A stretch of DNA of 64,000 bases. Origin: Dryomyza anilis. Its lineage: Eukaryota > Arthropoda > Insecta > Diptera > Dryomyzidae. Positions 34,569-47,294 of the stretch are shown here, in pieces. Numbering within the stretch: position 1 is the stretch's first letter; each line of letters opens with the position of its first letter. A program made the translations under genes and the position numbers. The stretch is taken from contig OX638133.1 of NCBI GenBank assembly GCA_951804985.1, forward strand, positions 12,110,501 to 12,174,500, in the 5' to 3' direction. Below the pieces are notes generated by a model that was not told where the DNA came from, searched no databases, and was given only the letters and a program-made list of their open reading frames with translations.

Positions 34569-35922
34569 GTTGTGTGTGTGACAGAGATAGTGTGTGTGGG
34601 AGAAAGTGTGCGATATATTGTGAATGGATTTTTCTGGTGATTCCGATGTTTTATAATAATGCGCTTCAAACTTTGTTGAATTTTTTTATTTATTGCATAT
34701 GTTTCATAAAAAATGCACCGAAATACAATGATATTGTTTTAATTATTTGTTGTTGTTGCACTAAATATACACACACATTTATAACTGGCTGAGTTTATGA
34801 GTTATGAGAATTAAAAATGTTTAAAAAAGTAAAAAAAAGTCTGATTTATATTAATCGTTGCGTTTTACATGTTGTGAGACGTTGATGTGTCGATTGATTT
34901 TTTTTTTAGATACAATGCAAACATCGAGGGCGAGCGAGCGAGATAAAGAGAGATACAGTGATACAGAAACAGAGAGAGAGACAGTAATAGAGACAGATAT
35001 AGTTTCAAACAGTATTTATTATTTATATTATTAGTATTATGTAGTACGTTTAGTTCACTGCAACTACAGACATGCAAATGTTTGTGTGTGGAAAAGGTTT
35101 CGAGTGCTTTACCTTGTTGTACACTTAAATGGCGCTAATTGGCTTTTGATAAAATCTGAAAAAAAATAAGAACAAATTTTATATTTTATAAATGTTTTAA
35201 TACATTTTAAATGTTATTTAAATAGATTTTAAATGCTTTCAAATTGCTAAAAGCATTAAGCTAAACTTGAGGCAGTTTTGTGGGCAGCTGGGTGGGGTTT
35301 GTGTGCAAGGAGTCCTTAGAGCCTGCGGTTGAATTGCGTTGAGTGAAGTGCACTTGTTGTCATGTTTTATGCATTAGACATGAAAATACTTGACACGAAA
35401 AAAATAAATTGTATACTAAACAGTGGCTGGCTCGTGCAGATTGTGGTGCTACCCCGAACAACCCTTAAAGGCAGGATATAAAAAAGTGTTTGGTAGAGCT
35501 GTTATAGAGCACTACACGGTTGAAATATATATATTTTCAAATTTTTAGTTTTATTGTTTGTTATAGTAAGTTTTTCTAATAAATGAATTGTAAAAAGTAA
35601 GTTTGAAAAATCTGAATATGTAAGGACATTGTAGGCGTACAAATATTTATTTAAATAATTTTTAAATTTAAGATAAGTTTTAATGAGTTTTTATAAAAAT
35701 GAAAAAAAAAAAAAATTAAAAGTAGTTAAAAAAATTGAATTTTTAAATTTTTATATTTTGAAATTATATACTTCGAAGAAAATAATGCAGTTGACTAAAA
35801 ATGTACATGACTGATTTTTACCACTTTGATTAGCTGAGTAAAAAGTTAAAATTTAAAATTAGTGCTTTTGTCTTTCAAAAGTTGTGACGCTTTGAACACT
35901 AGTGCCCCCTATCGACAAAGTT
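34569..35922 (-). promoter_or_regulatory. Upstream region of gene 2, GAGA-rich
   Basis: Upstream of the start codon, 34930-35000 holds AGAGAGAGAGAC-type runs (CTCTCTCT on the gene strand). GAGA repeats of this kind are bound by GAGA factor in flies. No TATA box or initiator can be assigned with confidence, and a 5' untranslated exon may lie farther upstream. Confidence 0.35.
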
Positions 35923-36190
35923 AAGGGTTTTTCAATAAGAGCGCTACAAAAGTTTTTTTCAAGGGTTTTTCAACAGGAACGCTACAAAAGTAGAGCGAAA
36001 GGGACAGCAAACAACGCCATATTTCTTGCCGCTCTTTTGACATTTCTCTTCATTTCTCTTTCCTGATGGAAAGAAATACGAGCCAACAACGAGTCGAAAT
36101 TATTAAAATTTACAACCGAATTTCGAATTCCTTTCTGAATCCTGAAACCTTACTGAAGAGAAATTGAAAATCCCTGTTGAAAATCCCTTT
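35923..36190. mobile_element. Foldback transposon, copy 1
   Basis: It begins AAGGGTTTTTCAATAAGAGC, restarts at 35961 with AAGGGTTTTTCAACAGGAAC, and ends GTTGAAAATCCCTTT. The interior GCTACAAAAGTAGAGCGA, GCCATATTTCTTGCCGCTCT and TTTGACATTTCTCTT matches the element at 61714. The right arm is shortened. The duplicated left end is odd and may be a partial internal duplication. Confidence 0.75.
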
Positions 36191-36199
36191 ATTTGCATT

Positions 36200-38250
36200 A
36201 CAATATAAAACTGATGTTATTTGTAGCTTAAAACATAATAAAAGTAATTCTTTTGCAACAATTTAAGCAGTAATTAAAACCAATTTAGTGCCAACATTAC
36301 ATGACGTATGAGTTACATTAACTAGATATGTTATGGCTAATATTCAATATTTTATAAATTTCTGTTTAAAATTTAATAATACCAGGTAAAAGTCTAATTA
36401 ACAGGCTCTAAAGTGCTATACTTAATATAGTTCTAGTAAATACTATAAACAAATAGCACCGGTTTAAATATTTAGACAAACGTATAATAGACGTATGAGC
36501 AACATTTAGCACAACTGTTTTTAGCAAAATGCAGCACTGAATGAATTTGTATATAAAAAATATTTATAGAAAATAAAAGTTTAATTAATAGGCTACAAAA
36601 TGCTTTTTAAAATATGTCTACAAAAATTAATGAAAATATTTGGTATGATTAACAGTGATGCTTTTGTCAAAATTCTGAACTTAGTAATTATTTATTTATT
36701 TAAATTTTGTATAAAAAATAATAATAGAAACTAAGAATGTAATTTATTAGCTTTAAAATGCTGCATAAATTATTAAAATCGGGACTACTAAACTCAAATG
36801 GCATTGATATAAAATTATTTGTGACGTATGAGTAACATTAGAAAATTTTTGTATTTGTTAAAATAGAGCATTTAAGATTTTTTTTTTAAAATATAAATAC
36901 AGAAATTAAAAGTGCAATTAATAGGCTTTCAAATGCTATATAAAATATGTATATCGCATCTACTAAAATCAATTAGCGTTGATTTTTAATATGACGTATG
37001 AGTCACATTGAATTTGCTATAATTCTACATTTATTAAATTTTTGCATAAAAAAACTAATTGGGATCTAAAAGTTTAATTAATTAGCTTTAAAATGCTGCA
37101 TTAAATTTTAAACTCTCAACTGCTAAACTTAAATAGGACACTGATTTAAAATATTACTGACGTATGAGTAACATTATAAAATTTTTATATTTGATAAAAA
37201 AGAGCACTTAATAGTCTTTCAAATGCTTTATAAAATATGTATATCGCATCTACAAAATTTTATTAGCACTGATTTTAAATATGACGTTTGAGGCACATTG
37301 AATTTGTTAGAATTCTACACTTATTACATTTTTGCATAAAAAAACTAATTAGGAACTAAGAGTGTAATTAAAAAGCTTTAAAATGCTGCATTAAATTTTA
37401 AAATCTCAACTACTAAACTCAACTCGAACACTGATTGAAAATATATAGTGACGTATGAGTAACATTAGAACATGTGTGTATTTGTTAAAATAGAGCACTT
37501 GAGAAATATTTAAAAAAACCTAAAAATTGTAATTAAAAGTGCAATTAATATGCTTTCAAATGCTATATAAAATATGTATATCGCATCTACTAAAATCAAT
37601 TAGCGCTGATTTTAAATATGACTTATGAGTCGCATTGAATAAGTCATATTGATTTTGTCAAAATTCTTTACTTCTTGAATTTTTGTATAAAAACTAATGA
37701 AATTAACTAAAAGTGTAATGAATAAGCTTTAAAATGTTGCATTAAAAATAAATATGGCGACTGAAAAACTCAAATAGCACTGATTTCAAATATTGAGTGA
37801 CGTATGAGTTACATTTTATAAAGTTTTGATCAAAATGCATAACTTAAATAACATTTGTATAGAAAAAGGAAAATAGAAATTAAACGTGTAATTTTTGGAT
37901 TTCAAATCACCTATAATATATGTGTATCACATATACTAAAAAAATTAGAACTGATTATAACTATGACCTACGGGTTATATTGTATAAGTCATATTGCTTT
38001 TGTCAACATTCTTCACGTAAAAAAATAGTCAATCAAAAATTAATAATATATACTAAAAGTGCAATTAATAAGCTTTAAAATGACATTTTAAAAATTAATA
38101 TCGTTGCTAGAAAAGTCAATTGGCAGCGTTTTAAAATATTTGGCAATACATGGCGTATGAGTGATATTTAAAACTTTATTTATTTAAACAAATATCTGCA
38201 AATAATTTTTATAATTTTTAATTTTTTTTTATAAAACAGTATATAATAAG
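36200..38250 (+). repeat. Degenerate tandem array, monomer about 170 bp
   Basis: A TGACGTATGAGTAACATT-like core recurs at 36302, 36489, 36822, 36992, 37158, 37282, 37449, 37619, 37798, 37964 and 38151. Most spacings are 166-187 bp, with one double spacing (333) and one short (124). Between cores a second shared block reads AGTGTAATTAATAAGCTTTA-like followed by AAATGCTGCATTAAA. Monomers are clearly diverged, so the array is old. Confidence 0.8.
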
Positions 38251-38442
38251 CTGTCGTACAATAGCACATGCAAAATAAATTATCGCCTGTTATATTCAAC
38301 TGTTTTGCAGTGCAAAATTTAATTTTTTATTTTGTCTACCTTTACAAACAGCATGTAAATTGAAAATTTAGCATGTTTTCAATTATGCACAGCATTTTAG
38401 CAGAGGCGTTGAAACGTTTAGCAAGCGACGTATTTGGGTTAA

Positions 38443-38663
38443 ATGACTGCGCTAGCTGCAGCTGCAATAGCTATAGCAAAAGTGGTAGCAAAAGTTAAAA
38501 GTCAACGTCCAGCGGGCAACAGCAACAGTAAGTTGAATAAACTAGAAAGTAAAATCTTTAAAAGACCACCTCAACTTCTGCGTGGTGGCCATGCAACACA
38601 TAGTGCTTCGAGAGAAATGGTGGCACCGTCATTAAAGCCAGTTGGCACGTTTTGCACTGCAAG
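38443..38663 (+). other. Candidate exon of an unknown transcript
   Basis: An open frame of 74 codons beginning MTALAAAAIAIAKVVAK is of higher GC than its surroundings and runs straight into a strong donor (GCAAG|GTAAGT at 38664). I recognise no domain and no partner exon. It could be a first exon of a gene beyond the window, an untranslated exon, or chance. Confidence 0.25.
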
Positions 38664-38669
38664 GTAAGT

Positions 38670-39460
38670 ATTTACTTTTCTATTTAGCGTGAGTACTCTG
38701 CTATTTGTCTTTTTTTATTTTCTGTTTTTTTGTGGCATATTTTTTGTTGTATTTGTTGCACGTGGTGTTGGTTTTTAATGGCGCCTCAATTTGTGCACAA
38801 GCTTAATTAGTGAAATTTAAGTGTTTGAGGTTATTGTGCTGTTTGTGAGGTGCGCTTATAAAAAAAAGAAAAAAATATATAAATAATTGCCTCATAAATT
38901 GCTTCCATTAATACAAAAAATGCATTTACCAAAAATCAATGGGCAACTTTTATGCTAATTTGCGGGTTGCACATACGTCAGTTGGTTTCAATCATTTGAA
39001 GGCGTTATTAGGAATAAATTAGAAATATTTAAATTAATTAAAAAATGCAATTTCATTTAAAGTGATTATTGCAGAACAGTCGAAACAATATTTGGCTCTA
39101 CCAAAATTCAAAAAAAAAAATTAAAGCTAGAAAATGTAAAAACTTTGAAACTTAAAATACGCAAATATATATATTTTTTTATAAATTCAAAAATTTCGAA
39201 GATTTAAATAGAAACAATAAAAAGTTGATATACTTATTTAAAATCTTTTTTCGGTTATTTTACAACAAATCAACCAGGTATTGCAATACTACCTCTACGT
39301 TTCAATGGGCAACTAATAAGTCGCGGAGTCGTACATTTCAATATTTTTTATTTTGATTTTTTTTAGTTTTCGATGTTTTTTTCCTTTTATATTTCCGTAT
39401 TTTTAGTTTCGATATTTTAAATTTCGAAAGAAATGATTCTTTCCATTTATATTTATATTT
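38670..39460. other. AT-rich DNA, no feature seen
   Basis: I find no coding frame and no defined repeat; T runs increase toward the T-rich tract at 39460. Confidence 0.35.
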
Positions 39461-41055
39461 CCGCTTTTGATGTTGTTCTTGAGATTGACTTTTTTGACGT
39501 TTTTATTTTTTCATTTGCTTTTAAATTTATGTGTTTTTAGGTTTTTCTTTCTATTTCTACATTTGATTTTGTTTTTGAGTTTGACGTTTTTTCGCGTTTT
39601 TCTTTATCGATTTATGTTTTTGTTTTGTGTGTTTTTGCTTATGGTTTCATTTCTGCTTTTGATTTTATTTTTGAGAATTATTTTTTGTTTTTCGTCTTTA
39701 TTTTTCCATTTCCATTTCCTTTTGCTTTTGCTTTTACTTTTGTGTTTTTGTTTTTTTTTTTTATTTTTGCGTTTTTGCTTCTGTTATTGTGTTTTTCTTT
39801 TAATTTTGTTTTTGAGTTTTTTTTGCTTTTTTGATTATATTTTATTTTTGAGAAGTATTTTTTGTTTTTCGTCTTTATTTTTCCATTTTCCTTTGCTTTT
39901 ACTTTTGTGTTTTTGTTTTTTTTTATTTTTGCGTTTTTGCTTCTGTTTTTGTGTTTTTCTATAGTTTTTCTTTTAATTTTGTTTTTGAGTTTTTTTGCTT
40001 TTTTGATTATATTGTGTTTGTGTTTTTGCTCTTGTTCTTTTTCTTTTTCTTTTGGTTTTGTGTTTTTGGGTTTTAAAAAAAAAGTTTGAAATCAAATGAT
40101 AAAATTGTTTATAAAAATTCCAACAAAAATTTAAAAAATTAATAAGCATATAGCTATTTTCTCTTGCTTTTAATTTATTTTTTTTGTTTGATTTTGAGTT
40201 TGTGTGCTTTTATTTTTTGGGTTTGTGTGTGTTGCTTTTGTTTAGTGGTTTGTGTTAAAAAAAAGTTTGAAAACAAAATATAAAATTATTCCCGAAATTT
40301 TTGCTTTTGTGTTTTTTATTTTTATTTTTCTGTTTTTTTTTTCATTTTTAGTTTGCTTTTGATTTTGTATTTGCTTTTATTTACGTGTTTGTTTTGCCCT
40401 TTTTAATATATTTTCTTTTGTTATTTCATTTTTATTTTTATTTTGCTTTTGGTTTTGGTTTTGTAAATGTATTTTTGCTTTTGTGTTTTTTATTTTTATT
40501 TTTTTGTTTTTTTTCATTTTTAGTTTGATTTTGTGTTTGCTTTTGCTTTTGTTTATGTGTTTGTTTTGCTTTTGTGTTTTTTTATTTTTATTTCTTTTCT
40601 TTTATTCTTTCATTTTTATTATTATTTTGCTTTTGGATTTGTTTTTAAGTTTGCTTTTGTTTATGAGTTTGTGTTTTTATTTTGTTTTGGTTTCTTTTTT
40701 TTTGGTTTTGTGTGTTTTGCTTTTGTTTAAGATTTTGTGATTTTGAAAAAAAAGTTTGAAAACAAATTATAAAATTGTTTCCGATAATTTCCAAAAAAAT
40801 ATTAAAAAAAATATATTTTTGTGTTTTTTTTTTTTTAATTTTTCTTTTGTTTTTTCATTTTTCTTTTGATCATGTTTTAGTGTTTGCTTTTTGTTTTCGT
40901 TCTTATTTTTTGTATTTTTGCTTACTTTTTATTTTATGTTTTTTTTTGTCTTACTTTTGTTTAGTGTTTTGTGTTTTTAAAAAAAAGTTTGAACAAATAA
41001 AAAATATTTTTTTCGAAAAAAAAAAAAATATATATTTTTTTTTTAAATAAAAAAA
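39460..41055. repeat. T/G-rich simple-sequence tract (TTTTTGCTTTTGTGTTT)
   Basis: The plus strand is almost entirely T with periodic G and C, in six-base-like steps (GTTTTT, GCTTTT). It yields long open frames rich in F, L, C and V on + because stop codons need A; these are artefacts of composition. Confidence 0.85.
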
Positions 41056-41640
41056 TCCATGAAAATAATATGTCAATATTTTTAATTAGTTTATAACAAA
41101 TACTATTAATATTTGCGATATACTATAACATTTATAGTATGTCACCCGCAACTATAGATATTAGGTACTTATTTTAATATTGTTTTCATATTAATTCAAA
41201 TTTTTGTTTATTTCTATAGGTATTATCTAAAAATTACATACTATATTAATTATTTTAATAGTAGTTCAAAAATAATTTACTATTAATTGATATATATTTT
41301 TGTATATTTTATAATGCATACTATTAAAATTTAAAGAAATACTAACAATTTATATACCAATTATTTTATATCTTTTATATCTTCTATAATAAAAAAAGTT
41401 AAATTAATGTTAAATAAAAAATATTTGTTTAATAGTTTGTTTATCAATGTTTTAATAGTATGAAACCTTTAATTGATTTATATATTTTAAAAATTATATT
41501 TTTGTACCTTTACGGACATTTACGGACTATTTCTTTGTAAATCTTAGTTTAGGATAATGTAATCATTTTATTAAAGCAATTTTGCTATAAACTTACAAAA
41601 TTTTAAATACTTAAATCTCTATAATTTTTATATAAATTGT
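41056..41640. other. AT-rich DNA with TACTATTAA-like motifs
   Basis: Loose repetition of ACTATTAA / TTAATAGTA suggests relation to the 23-bp satellite at 57-62 kb, but no clear period is visible. Confidence 0.3.
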
Positions 41641-41690
41641 CATTTAATACATATAACTCATACGTCACGTGTTGCCACCCCTCAATCATT
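41640..41690 (-). repeat. Inverted relative of the 170-bp monomer core
   Basis: On the minus strand GGCAACACGTGACGTATGAG carries the array core TGACGTATGAG fused to an E-box CACGTG. Confidence 0.55.
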
Positions 41691-42545
41691 TTTATTGTAT
41701 TTGTCTCTGCTTTGCCGCAGTCACTTAATTTAACTGACTTTTGTGTTATGCTGTGCAATTTAATGCCGCTAATTAAATATTTGCGTTATGCTCAATGAGC
41801 AGCAGCAACAACAGCAGCAGCAGGACTTCAGCAGTAGAAGGCAACAAATGCGGGCGAGGCACGCGTTTCCGTCAACGTTTTATGTGGCTGTCAACGCAGT
41901 TTGAGTCTGAGTTTATTTTTTGTATTTTCTGTTCGTCTGTATTATTATTGTTGCTACATTTATTGCCATGCTTCATAATTGGCTGCCGCTTCCGCAGCAT
42001 TTCATCGGACGTCCTGCAGGCAGTGTTGACGTAGTTTGGTCCTTTTTTTTTGTATTCTTTTTTTATAAACTTACATTAGCTTTGACTACTTTGGTTGAAG
42101 TCGTTTCTTGAAGCCTTGCTAAGAGTCTACATCGTCGTGCGTCAGTCTTTGCCTTTTTTGTCGTCCTTGCCTGTTCGTTGTCCTATCCTTGTCGTTCTCT
42201 TCGGCTTTATTAATGAAGTAATAAAAGTGCGAAAAGACTGCCAAGCAAATTGATTTGTAGCACGAAACATTGCCGTACTCTAACTCTGCATCTTTTTATC
42301 CTTTCGTTTTGTGCTTTGGGCTGTGTGCAGCAGAAGGAGCAAAGGGTGCCACACCCGCATGTCGCACGAACGCCTTAGGTGCCGGTTTTCAATCAACGGC
42401 TGTTTTTTCTTTTTTTTAGTATTTTTATTATATATTATTTCTGCTATATTCTTTTCGTGTTTGCCACAATTCATCAAAATAATACAAACTTCAGTTACTA
42501 CTGGGTGTTGCATTTATTAAATGCTTCATTGCCAATATAAATTAT
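41691..42545. other. Higher-complexity island, CAG-rich, unassigned
   Basis: Base composition becomes balanced and a CAGCAGCAACAACAGCAGCA run occurs near 41800. No frame is convincingly coding on either strand. It may be an untranslated exon or regulatory DNA. Confidence 0.3.
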
Positions 42546-44040
42546 GTGGTTGCTAAGACCCTGTTGAATTTTAAATGCCTATAATGTACATGTAATAAAA
42601 AGAACAACCCACAAAATAAAAAAAAATTGCGGTTCATTGAACTCGTTAACCAGTGAACTCGTTGTCCTGACAGGGCATAACATCAAAAATAGAGCATGAA
42701 ATATATATTCTAATTTGTTTTTAACGTAAAATAATACACTAATGCATAAAATATGTACTCTGCTCTTTTTTTTAAATTATTCGTATTTAGTCATGATTTA
42801 TATTCATTTTAAAATGCGTTACTATTAAAATTAAATACGTTTCTGTTTAATATGGGTTTTTATAATTTGTGTTTTATTAAAAAAAATATATTTTTCAATT
42901 GTAAATTAACCAAATAAGTAGGTAGTGATTTTTGTAAATTTTCTTTAAAATTTTATTTACAGAGCTACTTGCATTGATTGCTTGAGTTTATTACGCTTTG
43001 TCAATTTGACTATGAACGTAGTAAAATAATGCGCGATATTTATAATATAAATAGACATTTTTTAAAGTTTCATACAATAAAACCTAACGATTTATAAATA
43101 TAGATATATGCATTCATGTTATTTACTAGTTATTCACTGCATCATAGTTATATACTAGAATTTCATTGTAAACACTTTAAATTTTACTACGCATGTACTT
43201 AAATCATCAGTTATATTAAATTAATCATAGTTCTAAAGCAAGCATTTATATTTAAAGTTATTTTTATCTTTATTTAATGTATTTTTGTCATATTTTTCAT
43301 AATAAAATATTTTTAATTTTTTTAACTATTTTTCAAACTACGAAAATTTTAATATTCGTTGTTTTTGCTGCTACCAATCTGATCTTTCTATCAAAATGAA
43401 CAGAATTTTGAATATATTGAAATATTCAAATACTTTTAAATACGTAAATCTATATTTGAAATCGTTTAAAGTATACAAGTAGTAATTAATTTATTTAATG
43501 GTAAAATATAAATTATTTTGTATCTAAATATACAAAAAAGCATTGTTTTTTTTAGCATACAAGAGCAGTAGACAAGAGAAGTCTTGGTCCTTGCCGAAAA
43601 TGTTTGTTTTGATTACTTCAATCGATTTTAAGTTCTAATATTTGAATGCGGATACAGTGAAGATCTTTATTAATCAGTTTTCCTGAAATAAATACAAATG
43701 CAACTCCATCTTAAACTTAAATAGACTGAGCTAAATTGGAAATCATTAAAAGAAAGGCAACATACTATGAATTAAATATTCGTACATGGTAAAAAAACGC
43801 GATGGAATCATATACAAAGGAAATATTTTCATAGAAACTTAAAAATATTATTTAAGTATTTTATAGTATTTAATGTTATTAACCGATAAAAATAACAATT
43901 TGTCCTATTGATTAAAAGTCAAAAAATAGTCTGCCTGTACTTTAAATTCAAATATTTTTAAAACTATGCTCATTTCTTTAAAATTTTCTATTCATAACAA
44001 TATTTTACAAATAGTGGAAACGTTGTTTGACAATTTCACT
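42546..44040. other. AT-rich DNA, no feature seen
   Basis: Only short spurious frames are present. A stretch near 43790-43930 resembles the interior of the TA-flanked element at 56925 but has no clear ends. Confidence 0.35.
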
Positions 44041-44046
44041 TATATT

Positions 44047-44125
44047 GTATCGTTAGCTCAGTTGATTAGTGTGCCAGACTGCAATACGAAAAAACGTAGG
44101 ATCGCAACCCACTTTTTTGATTACG
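44047..44125 (+). mobile_element. tRNA-like SINE head, diverged
   Basis: CGTTAGCTCAGTTGATTAGT is an A-box region and TAGGATCGCAACCCAC a decayed B box, with about 40 bp between. The SINE body is not recognisable beyond it. Confidence 0.5.
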
Positions 44126-44289
44126 ACGTTTTGTTTGATTGGAAATTGATGAAAAAATATTTTTAAGATAGACTGATTAGATTCCGCTTTAAGAGAAGCC
44201 AATGTTGATTTATTTCCATATATAACATATATAGTATTTCATAGCCGGGATATATTTGATTTTCATTATATTTTGGTGATTAACATTTT

Positions 44290-45945
44290 GTTTTTGCAAT
44301 AATTTTTTGTGTATTGCTTTTTTTTTTGTGTTTTAAATATTGTTTTGTACGTTTTTGATTTTTGTAATTTTGTTATAATTTTTAATTTTTAATTTTTTTT
44401 GTTTTTGCTTTTGCCTTTTGTTTTTACTTTTGTGTTTTTTCTTTTTATGTTTTTATTTTGTTTTAGTATTTTTGCTTATGTTTGTTTTGATTTTGTTTGT
44501 TTTATTTTGTTTTTGATTTTGTGTTTATGCTTTTGTTTTTGTGTTTTGGTTTGCTTTTCTTTTTGGTTTTTACTTTTGCTTTTATGATTTTGATTTTGTT
44601 TTGTTATTTAAATTTTGCTTTTGTTTTTTTTTTGTTTTTACTTTCCACTTGTTTTCGAGATTTTTTAATTTTATTTTGTTTTTGCTTTTGTTTTTGTGTA
44701 TTTGCTTTTGTTTTTGTGTATTTGCTTTTGCTTGTGTTTTTGCATGTATTTTTGTGTTTTTGCTTTGGTTTTACTTTTGGTTTTTTTATTATTTTGCTGT
44801 TGTTTTTGTGTTTTTGCATTTGATTTATATTTTTGTTTTGTATTTATATTTGTTTTTGTTTTACTTTGTGTTTTTTCTTTTTATGTTTTGTTTTTGTATT
44901 TTTGCTTTTGTTTGTTTTGATTTTGTTTCTTTTATTTTGTTTTTGATTTTGTGTTTTGTGTTTTTGCTTTTCTTTTTGCGTTTCTAATTTTTATTTTGTG
45001 CTTGTGGTTTTTTATTTTGCTTTTATGTTTTTGCTTATGTTTTTTTATTTTAATTTTCATTTCGTCTTTGTGTTTTTATTTTCCTCTTATTTTTGAGATT
45101 TTTAAATTGATTTTGTTTTTTTTTTATTTGGTTTTTGTTCTTGTGTATTTGCTTTTGCTTGTGTTTTTGCATCAATTTTTGTTTTTTGCTTTGGTTTTAC
45201 TTTTTGTTTTTTATTATTTTGCTGTTGTTTTTGTGTTTTTGCTACTGTTTTGTGCTTTTACTTTTGTATTTATATTTGTTTTTTTTTTTATTTTGTGTTG
45301 TGTTGTTGTTTTTGTGTATTTGCTTTTGCTTGTGTTTTTGCATGTATTTTTGTGTTTTTGCTTTGGTTTTACTTTTGGTTTTTTTATTATTTTGCTGTTG
45401 TTTTTGTGTTTTTGCATTTGATTTATATTTTTGTTTTGTATATATATTTGTTTTTGTTTTACTTTGTGTTTTTTCTTTTTATGTTTTGTTTTTGTATTTT
45501 TGCTTTTGTTTGTTTTGATTTTGTTTCTTTTATTTTGTTTTTGATTTTGTGTTTTGTGTTTTTGCTTTTCTTTTTGCGTTTCTAATTTTTATTTTGTGCT
45601 TGTGGTTTTTTATTTTGCTTTTATGTTTTTGCTTATGTTTTTTTATTTTAATTTTCATTTCGTCTTTGTGTTTTTATTTTCCTCTTATTTTTGAGATTTT
45701 TAAATTGATTTTGTTTTTTTTTTATTTGGTTTTTGTTCTTGTGTATTTGCTTTTGCTTGTGTTTTTGCATCAATTTTTGTTTTTTGCTTTGGTTTTACTT
45801 TTTGTTTTTTATTATTTTGCTGTTGTTTTTGTGTTTTTGCTACTGTTTTGTGCTTTTACTTTTGTATTTATATTTGTTTTTTTTTTATTTTGTGTTTTTG
45901 CTTTTATGTTGTATTTTTTTATTTTTTGTATTTGCTTAGCATGAT
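44290..45945. repeat. T/G-rich simple-sequence tract with 598-bp tandem duplication
   Basis: It has the same TTTTTG/GCTTTT composition as 39460-41055. Within it, 44708-45305 is repeated at 45306-45897 with an offset of exactly 598 bases over nearly all its length; a T-run length change and a TTTATAT/TATATAT change are the only differences I see. Confidence 0.9.
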
Positions 45946-46159
45946 TGTTAATATTAGATACTCAAAAATATTGTATTTTGGTTTCAAAATGTTGATCCTC
46001 TGAAATTAATAAAAAGTATAAATGATTGAATTAGATTTTCACTGAGTTCCAAAATACTGGATATGTTATCTGTTTTTTAAAATGTTGCTCTCTATTAAAA
46101 TGATATGCGGGCTATGACTTGAACCAAATATACTAATTCAGTATTTTCTCCTAAATAAG

Positions 46160-46720
46160 GTTCTATATTTGCTGCTATATTCAATTCGAAATTCACTTCT
46201 TTATTACATTCGATGCGCTTTATTAGGTTCTATATTCTACTATAAATTCTATTCAATATCTTATATATTCGGTACTATATTCGTTTGTATATCCCTTTAT
46301 ATATTCTCTGGTATATTCGGTTCTATATTTTATTCTATAGACTTTCATATATTTGGTTATTTATTCGATTTCTTTCATTCGGTTCAATATTCAATATTTA
46401 ATTCTATATTCAATAAGGTATCGTATTCGGTTCAATATTCTGTTATGTATTCTCACATATATGTGGTTCTATATTCCGTTATATATTCTGTATTCGGATT
46501 TATTGATTAACAAATATATTGTGTTCTATATTCAGTTTTGAATTCATTTCCGTATTATGTCCTTTATTTGATTCTATAATCTGTACTCTATTTAGTTCGA
46601 TATTCTGTCCTATATTTGAATTAATTTTAACATTTTTTGCTTCGATATTCTCTCAAATATTTGGTTCTATATTCTGTTCTAAATTCACTTTCAGACTCGG
46701 TTCTATATTCTTTTCTATGA
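46160..46720. repeat. Degenerate TATTCGGTTCTA minisatellite
   Basis: GGTTCTATATTC / TATTCGGTTCTA units recur with variable spacing (for example 46315-46345, 46375-46445, 46660-46715). The unit is about 11-12 bp and poorly conserved. Confidence 0.7.
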
Positions 46721-46729
46721 CATTGCTTT

Positions 46730-47290
46730 ATTACCATGTCATCCCAGAAATCAAAAGTATTGTCTGATGTTTTCTGGTAGGTGGTGCCTAAGTTGACGAT
46801 ACGGGTTTTACTGCCTGTGCGCTCCGCTAATAGCATCGAAAGCCAATTGACTTGAATGCATGACCTCGTTTATGAACATCCTTCAATGAAGTGGTGCCGC
46901 GGTGGTTGCCGAAGCTGCTGCTGCTGCTGCTGCTGTTGGTTGTTGACATTATTGTATTTGCTCTTAAAGCGGGTCTTTACAATACTACAACAACAATAAC
47001 AGCAGTAACAAGAAGAGGAAGAACGAGAACAAGAGTCAAGTTACCTAATTTATATGCATGTGTGTGTAAGGCTCTGAGTGTGTGAGTGGGTGTGTTAAGG
47101 ATGTAGGAAAATATATGTATTTTGATGATAACTAAAGTATGCATTAAAATAAATAATAAACATCTGCATTTTTATGTTTGCCCTACTAATTTCCTTCCAT
47201 ACGGAAGAAGGCTTCAGACTACAAACGAGAAAATTATGGCACGATTATTTAATTTCTATGCCATTTTTTGGGCTTTGTAGAACATTAAAA
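46730..47290. other. Higher-complexity island with GCTGCTGCTG run
   Basis: Composition is more balanced, with GCTGCTGCTGCTGCTGCTG near 46912 and short CAACAACAATAACAGCAGTA text near 46986. No splice-bounded frame is convincing on either strand. Confidence 0.3.
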
Positions 47291-47294
47291 AAAT

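Noticed and set aside
36200..38250. A bacterial-type or virus-derived system hidden in the region
   Set aside because: There is no coding frame of useful size on either strand; the region is explained by degenerate tandem monomers.
39467..41050. Long plus-strand frames rich in Phe, Leu, Cys and Val, membrane-protein-like
   Set aside because: They arise because the T/G-rich simple sequence lacks A and therefore lacks stop codons; overlapping frames give the same kind of peptide.
44399..45944. Repeated hydrophobic frames and a Lys/Asn-rich antisense frame
   Set aside because: They are the same composition artefact, duplicated by the 598-bp tandem repeat.
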